Shown here piece after piece: positions 9,996-19,043 of a stretch of DNA of 64,000 bases. The notes beneath the pieces were generated by a model. The model was not told where the DNA came from and did not search any database. It saw only the letters and a program-made list of their open reading frames with translations. A program made the position numbers and the translations under genes. Position 1 is the stretch's first letter, and every line of letters begins with the position of its first letter. This stretch comes from Candidatus Stackebrandtia faecavium (GTDB lineage Bacteria > Actinomycetota > Actinomycetes > Mycobacteriales > Micromonosporaceae). The stretch lies in the NCBI GenBank assembly GCA_019112895.1, contig DXIM01000095.1, forward strand, positions 1 to 64,000, given 5' to 3'.

Positions 9996-11633
9996 TCACT
10001 GCTCCTTCTCGCCCACATCGTCGGGTTCGTGCAGCTCGTCGCGCACTCCGCCGTCCGGCTCGAGATAGAGCCACCGGGTGATCCCGAGCTTGCGGAGGAA
10101 TCCGCGGTCGTGACTGGCTACCAGCAGTGCGCCCTCGTATGCGGCCAACGCATCCTCGAGCTGCCCGATACTCGCAAGGTCAAGGTTGTTCGTCGGTTCG
10201 TCCAACAGCAACAGTTGCGGGGGCGGTTCGGCCGACAGCGTCGCCGCCAGCGCGGCGCGCAGCCGTTCCCCTCCCGACAGTGTCGCCACAACCTGATCGG
10301 CCCGTCCGGCGCGGAACAGGAAGCGCGCCAGTCTCGTGCGCAGTATCGTTTCCGGCGCTTCCTGGTTGCGGTGCCGGACATTGTCGAACACGCTCACGTC
10401 ATCATCTAGAGTGTCCAGACGCTGCGACAGGTACCCGACCGGAACCGAGACCGTCACCGTGCCTGACCGTGGTGCCAGCTGACCAATCAGCAGCCGCAGC
10501 AAAGTCGTTTTCCCAGAACCGTTGGCACCCAACAGGGCTATGCGTTCCGGGCCCTGGATGTGGAGGTCCAGGCCGTCGCCGTACATGTCTGCGAAAGTGA
10601 GCCCCCGCAGCTGCGCGATGTCCTTACCGGAACCGACCGCCGTGTCCGGTAGATCCACGACGATGCGTTTATCGTCGCGGACCTGTTCCTCGGCTTTGGA
10701 GAGTCGCTCCTTGGCCGCCTCCAGTTCCGACTCGTGCCGTCCTTTGAGCTTTCCGGCACTCTCCTGCGCCGTGCGTTTACGAACCCGCATGACGGCGCGG
10801 GGTTCCCGAGTGTTCTCGAACATCTTCTTGCCGTAGCGGACGCGACGGGCGAGCTTCACCTGCGTGTCTGCCAGCTCGCTCTTCTGCTTATTCATGTCGG
10901 CTTTCGCGGCCCGCACCATGCGTTCCGCCGCTTCCTGTTCACTGTCGATAGCCGCCTCGAAATCATCGATGTTTCCGCTGAACATGCGCAGAGCCCCGTC
11001 ACGCAGTTCGGCCACCGTGTCGACCCGTTCTAGGAGCGCACGATCGTGACTCACCACGATCACCGTGCCGTTGAACGCGGCGATCGCGTCGTACAGGCGT
11101 TGCCGGGCCACGATGTCGAGATTGTTCGTCGGTTCATCCAGGATCAGGACGTCGGGACCCTGCAGCAGGCGGCCCGCGAAACCGATGAGCATCGCTTCAC
11201 CACCGGACAAGGTGTCCACTCTGCGGTCGGGCGACAGCTGGAAAAGGCCCAACCCCGACAGCACGGCCTCGGCGCGTTCCTCGACATCCCAGTCTTCGCC
11301 GATGACAGCGAAGTTTTCGGGATCAGTATCGCCGGCCTCGATCGCCCGCAGGGCTGCAAGCTGTCGCGAAATTCCCAACAGATCGGCGACCCGCTGCTCA
11401 CCGCGCAACGGCAGCTCCTGCGGCAGATACCCGACGCGGGCGACGCCGCTGATGCTGCCCGCGCCGGCGGGAAGCTCACCGGCCAGCAGGCGCAGCAGCG
11501 TCGTCTTACCGGCGCCGTTGTCTCCGACCAGCGCAGTCACTGCCGGGTTGAGGGCGAAATCCAACTTCTCGAAGACAACCGATCCGTCGGGCCAGGTGAA
11601 AGACAGGTTCGAAACGACAATCGATGTAGACAT
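9996..11633 (-). CDS. ABC-F family ATPase (antibiotic-resistance/ribosome-protection type candidate)
   Basis: Two ABC cassettes (GDNGAGKTTLLRLLAGE / GANGSGKTTLLRLLIGQ; LSGGE; DEPTNNLD x2), no TM domain, charged linker. Confidence 0.92.
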   Translation of the reverse strand: MSTSIVVSNLSFTWPDGSVVFEKLDFALNPAVTALVGDNGAGKTTLLRLLAGELPAGAGSISGVARVGYLPQELPLRGEQRVADLLGISRQLAALRAIEAGDTDPENFAVIGEDWDVEERAEAVLSGLGLFQLSPDRRVDTLSGGEAMLIGFAGRLLQGPDVLILDEPTNNLDIVARQRLYDAIAAFNGTVIVVSHDRALLERVDTVAELRDGALRMFSGNIDDFEAAIDSEQEAAERMVRAAKADMNKQKSELADTQVKLARRVRYGKKMFENTREPRAVMRVRKRTAQESAGKLKGRHESELEAAKERLSKAEEQVRDDKRIVVDLPDTAVGSGKDIAQLRGLTFADMYGDGLDLHIQGPERIALLGANGSGKTTLLRLLIGQLAPRSGTVTVSVPVGYLSQRLDTLDDDVSVFDNVRHRNQEAPETILRTRLARFLFRAGRADQVVATLSGGERLRAALAATLSAEPPPQLLLLDEPTNNLDLASIGQLEDALAAYEGALLVASHDRGFLRKLGITRWLYLEPDGGVRDELHEPDDVGEKEQ

Positions 11634-11892
11634 GATGAAACCTTCGGTACGACCGCATGCGGCGGCTGGGTGTCGATGTGGGCTGATGACACCGCTACGC
11701 AGCCGTGAAAAGGTTTCGTGGCTCGTCCCGGACGCGGGTAACTAGATCGCTCGCGCATCGACGCGGTCGAGACCAACCAGATGGTCGTCTCGACGGCTGC
11801 GCGGTGTCAGCGATCTAGTGGTACAAGAGTCCGCTCGATTCGTCGGGGACACAGACACCGCAATTTTAACCGCTCGCGCATCACCACAGCAA
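11634..11892 (-). promoter_or_regulatory. ABC-F leader: predicted promoter (TTGCTG-N18-TAAAAT), uORF and alternative stem-loops; putative attenuator
   Basis: -35 at 11887-11892, -10 at 11863-11868 (minus strand). Inverted repeats 11741-11751/11809-11819 (perfect 11 nt), 11687-11706/11793-11809 (17 bp plus 3-nt bulge), 11637-11644/11710-11717 (perfect 8 nt, covers SD). Confidence 0.65.
11742..11852 (-). CDS. Putative 36-aa leader peptide (uORF) of the ABC-F gene
   Basis: GTG-initiated VSPTNRADSCTTRSLTPRSRRDDHLVGLDRVDARAI*; begins just downstream of predicted -10, stop codon lies inside the 3' arm of the 11-nt inverted repeat. Alternative GTG at 11858. Confidence 0.4.
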   Translation of the reverse strand: MSPTNRADSCTTRSLTPRSRRDDHLVGLDRVDARAI

Positions 11893-12139
11893 GGAGTTTT
11901 CCGCGTCATCGACAAATGGCACGACCGATGCGGATCACCCATCCCGAAACGACTGTGTGCCGCGCGAGACTGATACCGACACGAAAGCGGGACCGACACC
12001 GTCGGAAGAAATCTTCGAAACTTCCCGACACGGTGTCGATATCGCCCAGCGCCGTTCGACGTACTGGGTGTACACCGAAAAACGGCCGCGAACGACACAC
12101 TGACAGCGTTTGCGGCCCTTAGCGAAAAGGACGAGCACC

Positions 12140-12571
12140 ATGCGTTGGATGCTGATCATGCAGGCATCGCCCGAAACCGTCTCCGCGCCGATGGATGAGG
12201 CCGACATGGCCCAAACGATCGCGGACATGGGCGCCTACAACGAAAACCTCATCAAGGCGGGGGTTTTCGCCTACGCGGAAGGGTTGGCCGAACAGGAAGA
12301 AGGTTTCAAGGTCGATTTCGAATCGGAGGCGCCGGTCGTGACCGACGGACCGTTCACCGAGGCGAAAGAAGTGTTCATGGGGTTTTGGATCCTCGACGTC
12401 GCCAGCCGTGAGGAAGCGATGATGTGGGCGAAGAAATGCCCGCTCGGGCCGGGAACCACACTGGAGGTGCGTCGGGTCCACGAGATCGATGACTTCGGCG
12501 AGGTCGCCGACGATCCGCGCGCGAAAGAATGGCTCGACAAAGAAAAACAGTGGCGCGCAGCCCAGGAATGA
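12140..12571 (+). CDS. YCII-related (DGPF-type) protein
   Basis: MRWMLIMQASPET...VVTDGPFTEAKEVFMGFWILDVASREEAMMWAKKCPLGPG; SD aaaagg. Confidence 0.9.
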   Translation: MRWMLIMQASPETVSAPMDEADMAQTIADMGAYNENLIKAGVFAYAEGLAEQEEGFKVDFESEAPVVTDGPFTEAKEVFMGFWILDVASREEAMMWAKKCPLGPGTTLEVRRVHEIDDFGEVADDPRAKEWLDKEKQWRAAQE

Positions 12572-12659
12572 GTACCGGGTTCCGGTGGGTTCGCCGTGGA
12601 ACATGGCGGCTCACCGGAACAGACCGGTCCATGTCACGCCCAGTACCTACTATCGCGTC

Positions 12660-13940
12660 ATGTCCACTACCGATACGGGGGCTCGCCGCACCGTCGAGGC
12701 CGTCTGGCGCGGCGAAGCGGCCAGCATCGTCGCCGCGCTCACCAGACATACGGGCGACTTCGCATGGTCTGAAGATCTCGCCCAAGAGGCGCTACTCGAG
12801 GCGTTGACCCGCTGGCCTCGAAGCGGGGTCCCCGATAGGCCCGGCGCGTGGCTGTTGACGGTGGCGAAACGTCGCGCCGCCGACGGCTGGCGCAGAAGCG
12901 AACGCCTGAGCCACCGCGAGCCGTTGCTCGCCGTCGACGTGGAGGGAGCGACCGACGCGGTCGACGACCTCGCCGACCCCGACCGGATCGACGACGACGT
13001 TCTGCGGCTCGTGTTCGTGGCGTGTCACCCGGTATTGATGCCGCAGGCACGCTTGGCGTTGACGCTTCGCACCGTCGCCGGACTGACGACCGAGCAGATC
13101 GCCCGAATGTTGCTGGTCAAGGTCCAGGCCGTCCAGCAGCGGATCGTGCGGGCCAAACGCACGTTGGCGGATGCCGAAGTGGCGTTCGAGGTCCCAGACC
13201 GCACCGAGCGTCCCGCCCGTATGGCTTCGGTCCTGCAGGTGACCTATCTGCTTTTCACGGAGGGGTACACCGGCGGCACGGGCGAGAAGCCGCTGCGGCC
13301 CCAGGCTGCGCACGAAGCGATCAGACTGGTCCGGCAGTTGGCGTTTCTGCTGCCGGCCGAACCGGAAGTCCATGCTCTCAACGCGCTCATGGAGTTTCAG
13401 GTGTCACGTTTCGCCGCCCGCATCGACTCTGACGGGCTGCCGGTCGCGCTGGCGCAACAGGATCGACGGCTGTGGGACCATTCCGCGATTTCGCGAGGCC
13501 GCGTCGCTTTGGGACGCATAGCTTCCCCGCCTCGCGGTTACGGCTACTACCGGCTGCAGGCAGAAATCGCGGCGTGCCACTGCGCCACGACCTCGTATAA
13601 GGACACTGACTGGGATCGCATCGTTCGGCTTTACGACGCCTTGGCCGCACTCGCCGATTCCCCGATCGTACGTCTCAATCGGGCAGTGGCGGTATCGATG
13701 CGCGACGGGGCCGCGGAGGCGTTGCCGTTGCTGTCACAGATCGAAAAGCCACTGAGCGGTTTTCGGGGATGGCATGCCGTCAAAGCCGAACTGCTGGAGC
13801 GCCTAGGCGAAACGGAGGCGGCGGCCGCCGAATTCCGCGAGGCCGCGGCGTTGCCGGGCAGCACCGTCGAAGCCGCCGCGTTGAGGCGGCGCGCCGACAC
13901 CGCACGCGGGACCGGACGCGCCGATCAGCCCAAGCCGTAA
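12660..13940 (+). CDS. ECF sigma factor with C-terminal extension (ECF42-like, DUF6596)
   Basis: [45 protein letters not shown] ... C-terminal TPR-like region; adjacent to YCII gene; TACTAT-N6-ATG. Confidence 0.9.
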   Translation: MSTTDTGARRTVEAVWRGEAASIVAALTRHTGDFAWSEDLAQEALLEALTRWPRSGVPDRPGAWLLTVAKRRAADGWRRSERLSHREPLLAVDVEGATDAVDDLADPDRIDDDVLRLVFVACHPVLMPQARLALTLRTVAGLTTEQIARMLLVKVQAVQQRIVRAKRTLADAEVAFEVPDRTERPARMASVLQVTYLLFTEGYTGGTGEKPLRPQAAHEAIRLVRQLAFLLPAEPEVHALNALMEFQVSRFAARIDSDGLPVALAQQDRRLWDHSAISRGRVALGRIASPPRGYGYYRLQAEIAACHCATTSYKDTDWDRIVRLYDALAALADSPIVRLNRAVAVSMRDGAAEALPLLSQIEKPLSGFRGWHAVKAELLERLGETEAAAAEFREAAALPGSTVEAAALRRRADTARGTGRADQPKP

Positions 13941-14905
13941 GTCTGGGCGAGCAACTCGACCGAACGCAGCCGCGCCGCAGGCGAGACGGCCTGGTGCGCG
14001 ACGATCAACTCGTCCGCGCCGGTACGCGCCGCGAATTCGTCGAGGTAATTCGTCGCCACCTGCGCCGTACCGACTGCGCTGTACATCGCCATCTGTGTGA
14101 TCTGGTGTCCCTGCGGCGACCGCAGCATCATGTCGGCTTCTTCGTCGGTGAAGCGCCGCTTCAACAGCAACCGCAGCCGCGAACGCAACGCCTCATGATG
14201 CAGGTCATCGGCTTCTTCTTGAGTATCGGCCGCGATCGCGTTGACGCCGGCGATCACGTACGGTTCCTGCAGCTGCTCGGAAGGCTTGAAACCGTCCCGG
14301 TAGGCGACGATCGCATCCAGGAGCGCGTGCGGCGCGAAATGCGACGCGAACGCGTAAGGCAGGCCGTAGGCCGCGGCCAGTTCCGCGCCGAACAGGGACG
14401 AGCCGAGGATGTAGACCGGCACGTTCGTGCCGCGACCAGGAGTGGCGGTGACGCCGGGGATCTCGCTGTCGTCGCTCAAGAACGCTTGGAGCTCTCTGAC
14501 GTCGGATGGGAACGTCTCCGCGGCATCCAGGCTGCGGCGCAGGGCACGGACGGTGCGCTGGTCGGTGCCGGGTGCGCGCCCGAGACCGAGGTCGATCCGC
14601 CCCGGGTGCAGGGTCTCGAGGGTTCCGAACTGTTCGGCGATCGTGATCGGCGCATGGTTGGGCAGCATGATTCCGCCGGATCCGAGCCGGATCGTGTTCG
14701 TGTTCGCCGCTATGTGCGCGATCAGGACGGATGTCGCCGACGAGGCAATCGTGCGCATGTTGTGGTGTTCGGCGTACCACACGCGTTTATAGCCATGACG
14801 TTCCGCGAGCTGCGCCATTTCGACGCTGTGGTGCAAGGCGTCGGCAACGCTTTCGCCGTCCCCGACGGTGGCCAGATCCAGGATTGACAATGGCACACGA
14901 CTCAC
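13925..14905 (-). CDS. LLM class flavin-dependent oxidoreductase
   Basis: [66 protein letters not shown]...GIMLPNHAP. Confidence 0.9.
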   Translation of the reverse strand: MSRVPLSILDLATVGDGESVADALHHSVEMAQLAERHGYKRVWYAEHHNMRTIASSATSVLIAHIAANTNTIRLGSGGIMLPNHAPITIAEQFGTLETLHPGRIDLGLGRAPGTDQRTVRALRRSLDAAETFPSDVRELQAFLSDDSEIPGVTATPGRGTNVPVYILGSSLFGAELAAAYGLPYAFASHFAPHALLDAIVAYRDGFKPSEQLQEPYVIAGVNAIAADTQEEADDLHHEALRSRLRLLLKRRFTDEEADMMLRSPQGHQITQMAMYSAVGTAQVATNYLDEFAARTGADELIVAHQAVSPAARLRSVELLAQTYGLG

Positions 14906-14974
14906 GGCGCAGCACCTTTCTGAAGATGGAAGATCTCCACGGGCCAACGTGTTCGGCCGCCACGAAATTCCGCG

Positions 14975-15790
14975 TCAGGCTGAGGTGATTTCCACGTGCG
15001 CGCGATATCGGGCCAGGGTCTCGTCCAGCACCTGCGGACCCGGGCGTGCCCAGATTTCGTCATTGAACAGCTCCACCTCGACCGGGCCGCGGTACCCGGC
15101 GGCGTCGACGGCCCGCTGGAACCGCCGCAGCGGCACGCAGCCGTCACCGAGTTGCCCGCGTCCAGTCAAGACGCCCGCGGGCAGCGGCGTCACCCAGTCG
15201 GCGACCTGGAAAGCGGCAATCCGTCCCGCCCGGCCGGCACGGTTGATGGCCGACCACACTGTCGGGTCCCACCACACGTGGTAGGTGTCGATAACGACTC
15301 CCACATCTGCGGGGGTGTACGGCTCGGCGATGTCGAGCGCCTGGTCCAGTGTCGACACCACGCTGCGGTCGGAGGCGAACATCGGGTGCAGCGGCTCGAT
15401 CGCCAACTGGACCCCGTGCTCGCGCGCGTGCGGCACCAGCAGGCGCAGGCGCTGCGCGAGAACGTCGCGGGACTGCTCGATGTCGTCGTTGCCTTCGCCG
15501 ATGCCTCCGCACACCATGACGAGCACGCGCGTACCCAGCTGCGCAGCCTCTTCGATCGCGGCCCGATTGTCGTCGATCCCGCCGTCGCGGTCGGTGAGGA
15601 AACCTCCGCGGCACAGGCTCGTGACGGTAACGCCCGCGTCCCGCACGGCCGCGGCGACCGTCGCGATCCCGGCCTCGGCCACACTGTCGCGCCACAGGCC
15701 GATTCCAATCCCCAGTCGGGCGCATTCATCGATCGCGTCGAGGACGTTCCAGTGTTTAGTGGTCGCGTGGTTCAGCGAAAACCGATTCAT
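14975..15790 (-). CDS. Sugar phosphate isomerase/epimerase (TIM barrel)
   Basis: MNRFSLNHATTKHWNVLDAIDECARLGIGIGLWRD...EVELFNDEIWARPG. Confidence 0.88.
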   Translation of the reverse strand: MNRFSLNHATTKHWNVLDAIDECARLGIGIGLWRDSVAEAGIATVAAAVRDAGVTVTSLCRGGFLTDRDGGIDDNRAAIEEAAQLGTRVLVMVCGGIGEGNDDIEQSRDVLAQRLRLLVPHAREHGVQLAIEPLHPMFASDRSVVSTLDQALDIAEPYTPADVGVVIDTYHVWWDPTVWSAINRAGRAGRIAAFQVADWVTPLPAGVLTGRGQLGDGCVPLRRFQRAVDAAGYRGPVEVELFNDEIWARPGPQVLDETLARYRAHVEITSA

Positions 15791-16923
15791 AGTCCGGACA
15801 CCTTCAGCAGGGACGCGAATTTCGCCGCCGCCTCCGGCGGGTCCGGAAACAGTCCGATGCGGTCGGCCTCCACAAAGACGTCACTCAAGTGCCGCAGCGA
15901 ACGCGCCGACTCGTAGCCACCGACCATCCTGAAGTGACGCTGATGTCCACATAGCCAGGCAAGGAACACCACAGCCGTCTTGTAGTGATACGTCGGGGAA
16001 CTGAAAACGGCTCGCGCCAAGTCCACGGTGGGATCCAGCAGTTCCCGGAATCCCTTTCCGTCGCCGGCATCCAACCGGTCGAGCGCCGCCGAGGCGAACG
16101 GCGCGAGCGGATCGAAAACGCCGAGCAGGGCGTCACTGTGACGCCGACTGTCACCCTCGATTAGCTGGGGATAGTTGAAGTCGTCACCGGTGTAGCAACG
16201 CACTGTCGATGGTAGACCGTCGCGGAACCTGACCTCCGCATCGGCGTCGAGCAGCGACAACTTGACCCCGTCGACTGCCGACACGTTATCGGCGATGATG
16301 CGCTGCAGCGTTTCCGCTGCCGTATCGAGATCGTCTGCGCCCCAATAACCCTCGAGCTGCGGATCAAACATTGGGCCGAGCCAATGCAGGATCGCGGGCC
16401 GACTCACCTGCCGCAGCAGGCGCCCATAGACCGCGACGTAATCGTCGGCGCCGCAGGCCGTACGGGCCAGAGCTCGCGAACACATAATGATCGGGACGCA
16501 CCCGACCTCCTCCACGACTTCGAGCTGCTGTTCGTAGGCGGCAACGATCCTGTCCAGCCCCTCGGCGCGTGCGAGCTGGTCGGTGCCGACGCCACACGCC
16601 AGACGATCGCCGGGCCCGGCCTCCGCGGCGCTCGCGCGAATGAGCCGCGCGGTCACCGGCCAATCCAGGCCCATGCCGCGCTGGGCGGTGTCCATCGCGT
16701 CGGCGACGCCCAACCCGTGCGACCACAAGTGACGGCGGAAGGCCATCGTCGCGTCCCAATCGAGCCGCGCCTCGGCCTCACCCATGTGCGATGTGGCGGG
16801 GTCAGCCACGACGTGCGCCGCCGCGTACACCGTTCGGGACCGGTGCGGTCCCGAGCTGGGGGTGAATGTTGCGGGGTTGCTCATCCGGTATTCCCCGCGG
16901 TCCGGCAAGCGTATGCGCGTCAT
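15787..16923 (-). CDS. DUF993 family (dihydrodipicolinate-synthase-like) protein
   Basis: LDWDATMAFRRHLWSHGLGVADAMDTAQRGMGLDWP...ILHWLGPMFDPQLEGYWG; translationally coupled with neighbour. Confidence 0.85.
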   Translation of the reverse strand: MTRIRLPDRGEYRMSNPATFTPSSGPHRSRTVYAAAHVVADPATSHMGEAEARLDWDATMAFRRHLWSHGLGVADAMDTAQRGMGLDWPVTARLIRASAAEAGPGDRLACGVGTDQLARAEGLDRIVAAYEQQLEVVEEVGCVPIIMCSRALARTACGADDYVAVYGRLLRQVSRPAILHWLGPMFDPQLEGYWGADDLDTAAETLQRIIADNVSAVDGVKLSLLDADAEVRFRDGLPSTVRCYTGDDFNYPQLIEGDSRRHSDALLGVFDPLAPFASAALDRLDAGDGKGFRELLDPTVDLARAVFSSPTYHYKTAVVFLAWLCGHQRHFRMVGGYESARSLRHLSDVFVEADRIGLFPDPPEAAAKFASLLKVSGL

Positions 16924-16932
16924 CGGCTCCTC

Positions 16933-18087
16933 CTACGACCGTGGCGGACCGATCTCGACCTTGTGCCCATTCCGGCTGGACTCGTACCCGGCTCGCGCGA
17001 CGGCCACACCGCGGTGCGCGGAACGGAAATCGTGCCGCCATGGCGTGTCGTCGACGACGTGCAGCAGGAATTCTTCCCACTGAGCCTTGAAGCCGTTGTC
17101 GAAATCGTCGTTGTCCGGTACTTCGCTCCACTGCGACCTGAAGTCGGCGATTTCCGGGATATCCGGGTTCCACACCGGTTTCGGCGTGGCTGTTCGGTGC
17201 TGCGCCCGGCAGCGCCGTAGTCCCGCGACGGCGCTGCCGTGGGTCCCATCGACATGGAACTCGACCAGCTCGTCGCGGAACACCCGGGTCGTCCACGAAG
17301 AGTTGATCTGCGCAATGGTGCCGTCTTCGAGCTCGAAGATGGCGTATGCGGCGTCGTCGGCGGTGACGTCGTATGCCGCATTGGATTCGTCGAAACGCTG
17401 CGGCACATGGGTTTTCACCTGCGCATAGACCGACTTGACTGGGGCTATGAGGTTTTCGAGAACATAATTCCAATGTGGAAACATATCCAGGGCCATTCCG
17501 CCGCCGTCTTCAGCCCGGTAGTTCCACGACGGACGCTGCCCGGACTGCCAGTCGCCCTCGAAGACCCAGTAACCGAACTCGCCGCGGACAGATAGGATTC
17601 GCCCGAAGAACGCGCTATCGATGAGGCGCTTCAACTTCCGCAGGCCAGGCAGGTAAAGCTTATCGGCCACAACCCCGTTTTTGACCCCCGCCGATTCTGC
17701 CGCACGCACCAGATCGCGCGATTGATCCACGGTCGTGGCGATGGGCTTCTCACAGTAGACATGCTTCCCGGCCGCTATCGCCTCTTGGACGCAGGCGACG
17801 CGCTGATTCGTGGTCAACGCATCAAAATAGACGGTGATGTTTTCGTCAGCCAGCACGTCCGACAACGTGGTCCTGTACCTGTCGATGCCGTGACGATGCG
17901 CGATCGCGGCGAGCTTCTCGGCGTTGCGGCCGACGAGCGTGAGTTCGGGCCAGATGACGCTGCCGTCAGCCCGCGCGACGCCGCCCTGCTCCCGAATCGC
18001 CAGCAGCGAGCGGACGAGATGCTGGCGGTAGCCCATGCGCCCCGTGACGCCGTTGACCGCGATACCGACGGGAATACGAGTGTTCAC
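16933..18087 (-). CDS. Gfo/Idh/MocA family oxidoreductase
   Basis: IPVGIAVNGVTGRMGYRQHLVRSLLA...GKHVYCEKPIATT; GTG start 18087; longer ORF to 18567 rejected. Confidence 0.88.
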   Translation of the reverse strand: MNTRIPVGIAVNGVTGRMGYRQHLVRSLLAIREQGGVARADGSVIWPELTLVGRNAEKLAAIAHRHGIDRYRTTLSDVLADENITVYFDALTTNQRVACVQEAIAAGKHVYCEKPIATTVDQSRDLVRAAESAGVKNGVVADKLYLPGLRKLKRLIDSAFFGRILSVRGEFGYWVFEGDWQSGQRPSWNYRAEDGGGMALDMFPHWNYVLENLIAPVKSVYAQVKTHVPQRFDESNAAYDVTADDAAYAIFELEDGTIAQINSSWTTRVFRDELVEFHVDGTHGSAVAGLRRCRAQHRTATPKPVWNPDIPEIADFRSQWSEVPDNDDFDNGFKAQWEEFLLHVVDDTPWRHDFRSAHRGVAVARAGYESSRNGHKVEIGPPRS

Positions 18088-18124
18088 GGGAGGCCTTTCG
18101 GTCGATACGGCCAGTCGCAGCGCT

Positions 18125-18139
18125 TGGCAAGCGCTTTCT
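18125..18139. promoter_or_regulatory. LacI-family-type operator (TGGCAAGCGCTTTCT, core AAGCGCTT)
   Basis: Palindromic AAGCGCTT core 38 bp upstream of the oxidoreductase operon start. Confidence 0.5.
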
Positions 18140-18680
18140 TCACGGTAACGCAAGCGGTGGCTCCGCGGCCCCCAATATGCGGGTGGTTCTCGTCGCACAC
18201 GGGAGAACGGAGTGGGGCGCGGTCGACCGTGGGCGAAGAGCGGGGCCGAAGGCCGCGCAGCGGGAGAGCAAGGACCCGAAAGCGGTGTGGCGGAGCAAGC
18301 ACCGGCCCGAAAACGGAGCCGCGGAGGAAGCCTAAGCGCAGCGACGGCGCGACCAGGAGGGACGAAGGACAACATGCACCCGGAAAACGACACAACCGAC
18401 GAACGGGACGGCAAAGCTGACGGGACCGAACGGCGGGGCGAAGCGCGCGGACTATAAACAGCCAGGCCCCGAGGCGGACGCAGACACGCATGCGACGAAC
18501 ACACGCAACACCCAAGCACAGCGCGGCCAAAGGCAGACGCTTCACCGTCGACCAGAAGCCGACTCACCCATCATGCACAACGCCCTGCTGCGCCATGTCC
18601 GTAACATGCCTCCCCGCAGGGCGGCCACCACGAACGCGAAGTCGACGCTGCGCCATCTAGCGGTCCGCGCGCGGCGCCAG

Positions 18681-19043
18681 CTAGATCTGCACCTCACGCA
18701 CGTCGTCGACCTCGTTGTGCGGCACCCAGATCTGGTAGACGCCGATGTCGAACGGCTCCAGCCCCATCTCGAAAGCGACCTCGTAGTTGCCGCCGCAGTA
18801 TTCAAGCCGAAGCCACGCACCAAACTCGCCGAGGATCACGAACGGCTGGTTGCGCCACGTGCACACGGTCCGCACGTAGTAGAAGCCCTCGAGCTCATCG
18901 AACAGCACTCCCCTGCGGTACCGGCCGTCGCTAACCTCGACGAAACCCTGCGCGGGCTCGGGCGTGTACAACCGCACGTGCGCGCCATCAGGGCTGGCGT
19001 CGTACTCGATCCCGCGCCAGCGAGCCACGTAGCCATCACGCAT
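18681..19043 (-). CDS. Uncharacterised ~120-aa protein, downstream partner of SseB-like protein
   Basis: MRDGYVARWRGIEYDASPDGAHVRLYTPEPAQGFVEVSDGRYRRGVLFDELEGFYYVRTVCTWRNQPFVILGEFGAWLRLEYCGG...; overlaps end of upstream gene by 8 nt. Confidence 0.75.
   Translation of the reverse strand: MRDGYVARWRGIEYDASPDGAHVRLYTPEPAQGFVEVSDGRYRRGVLFDELEGFYYVRTVCTWRNQPFVILGEFGAWLRLEYCGGNYEVAFEMGLEPFDIGVYQIWVPHNEVDDVREVQI

Noticed and set aside
18088-18567. N-terminal extension of the Gfo/Idh/MocA ORF and ORF 18084..18545
   Set aside because: Extension is C/R/L/P-rich low-complexity translation; conserved Rossmann start fits GTG 18087.
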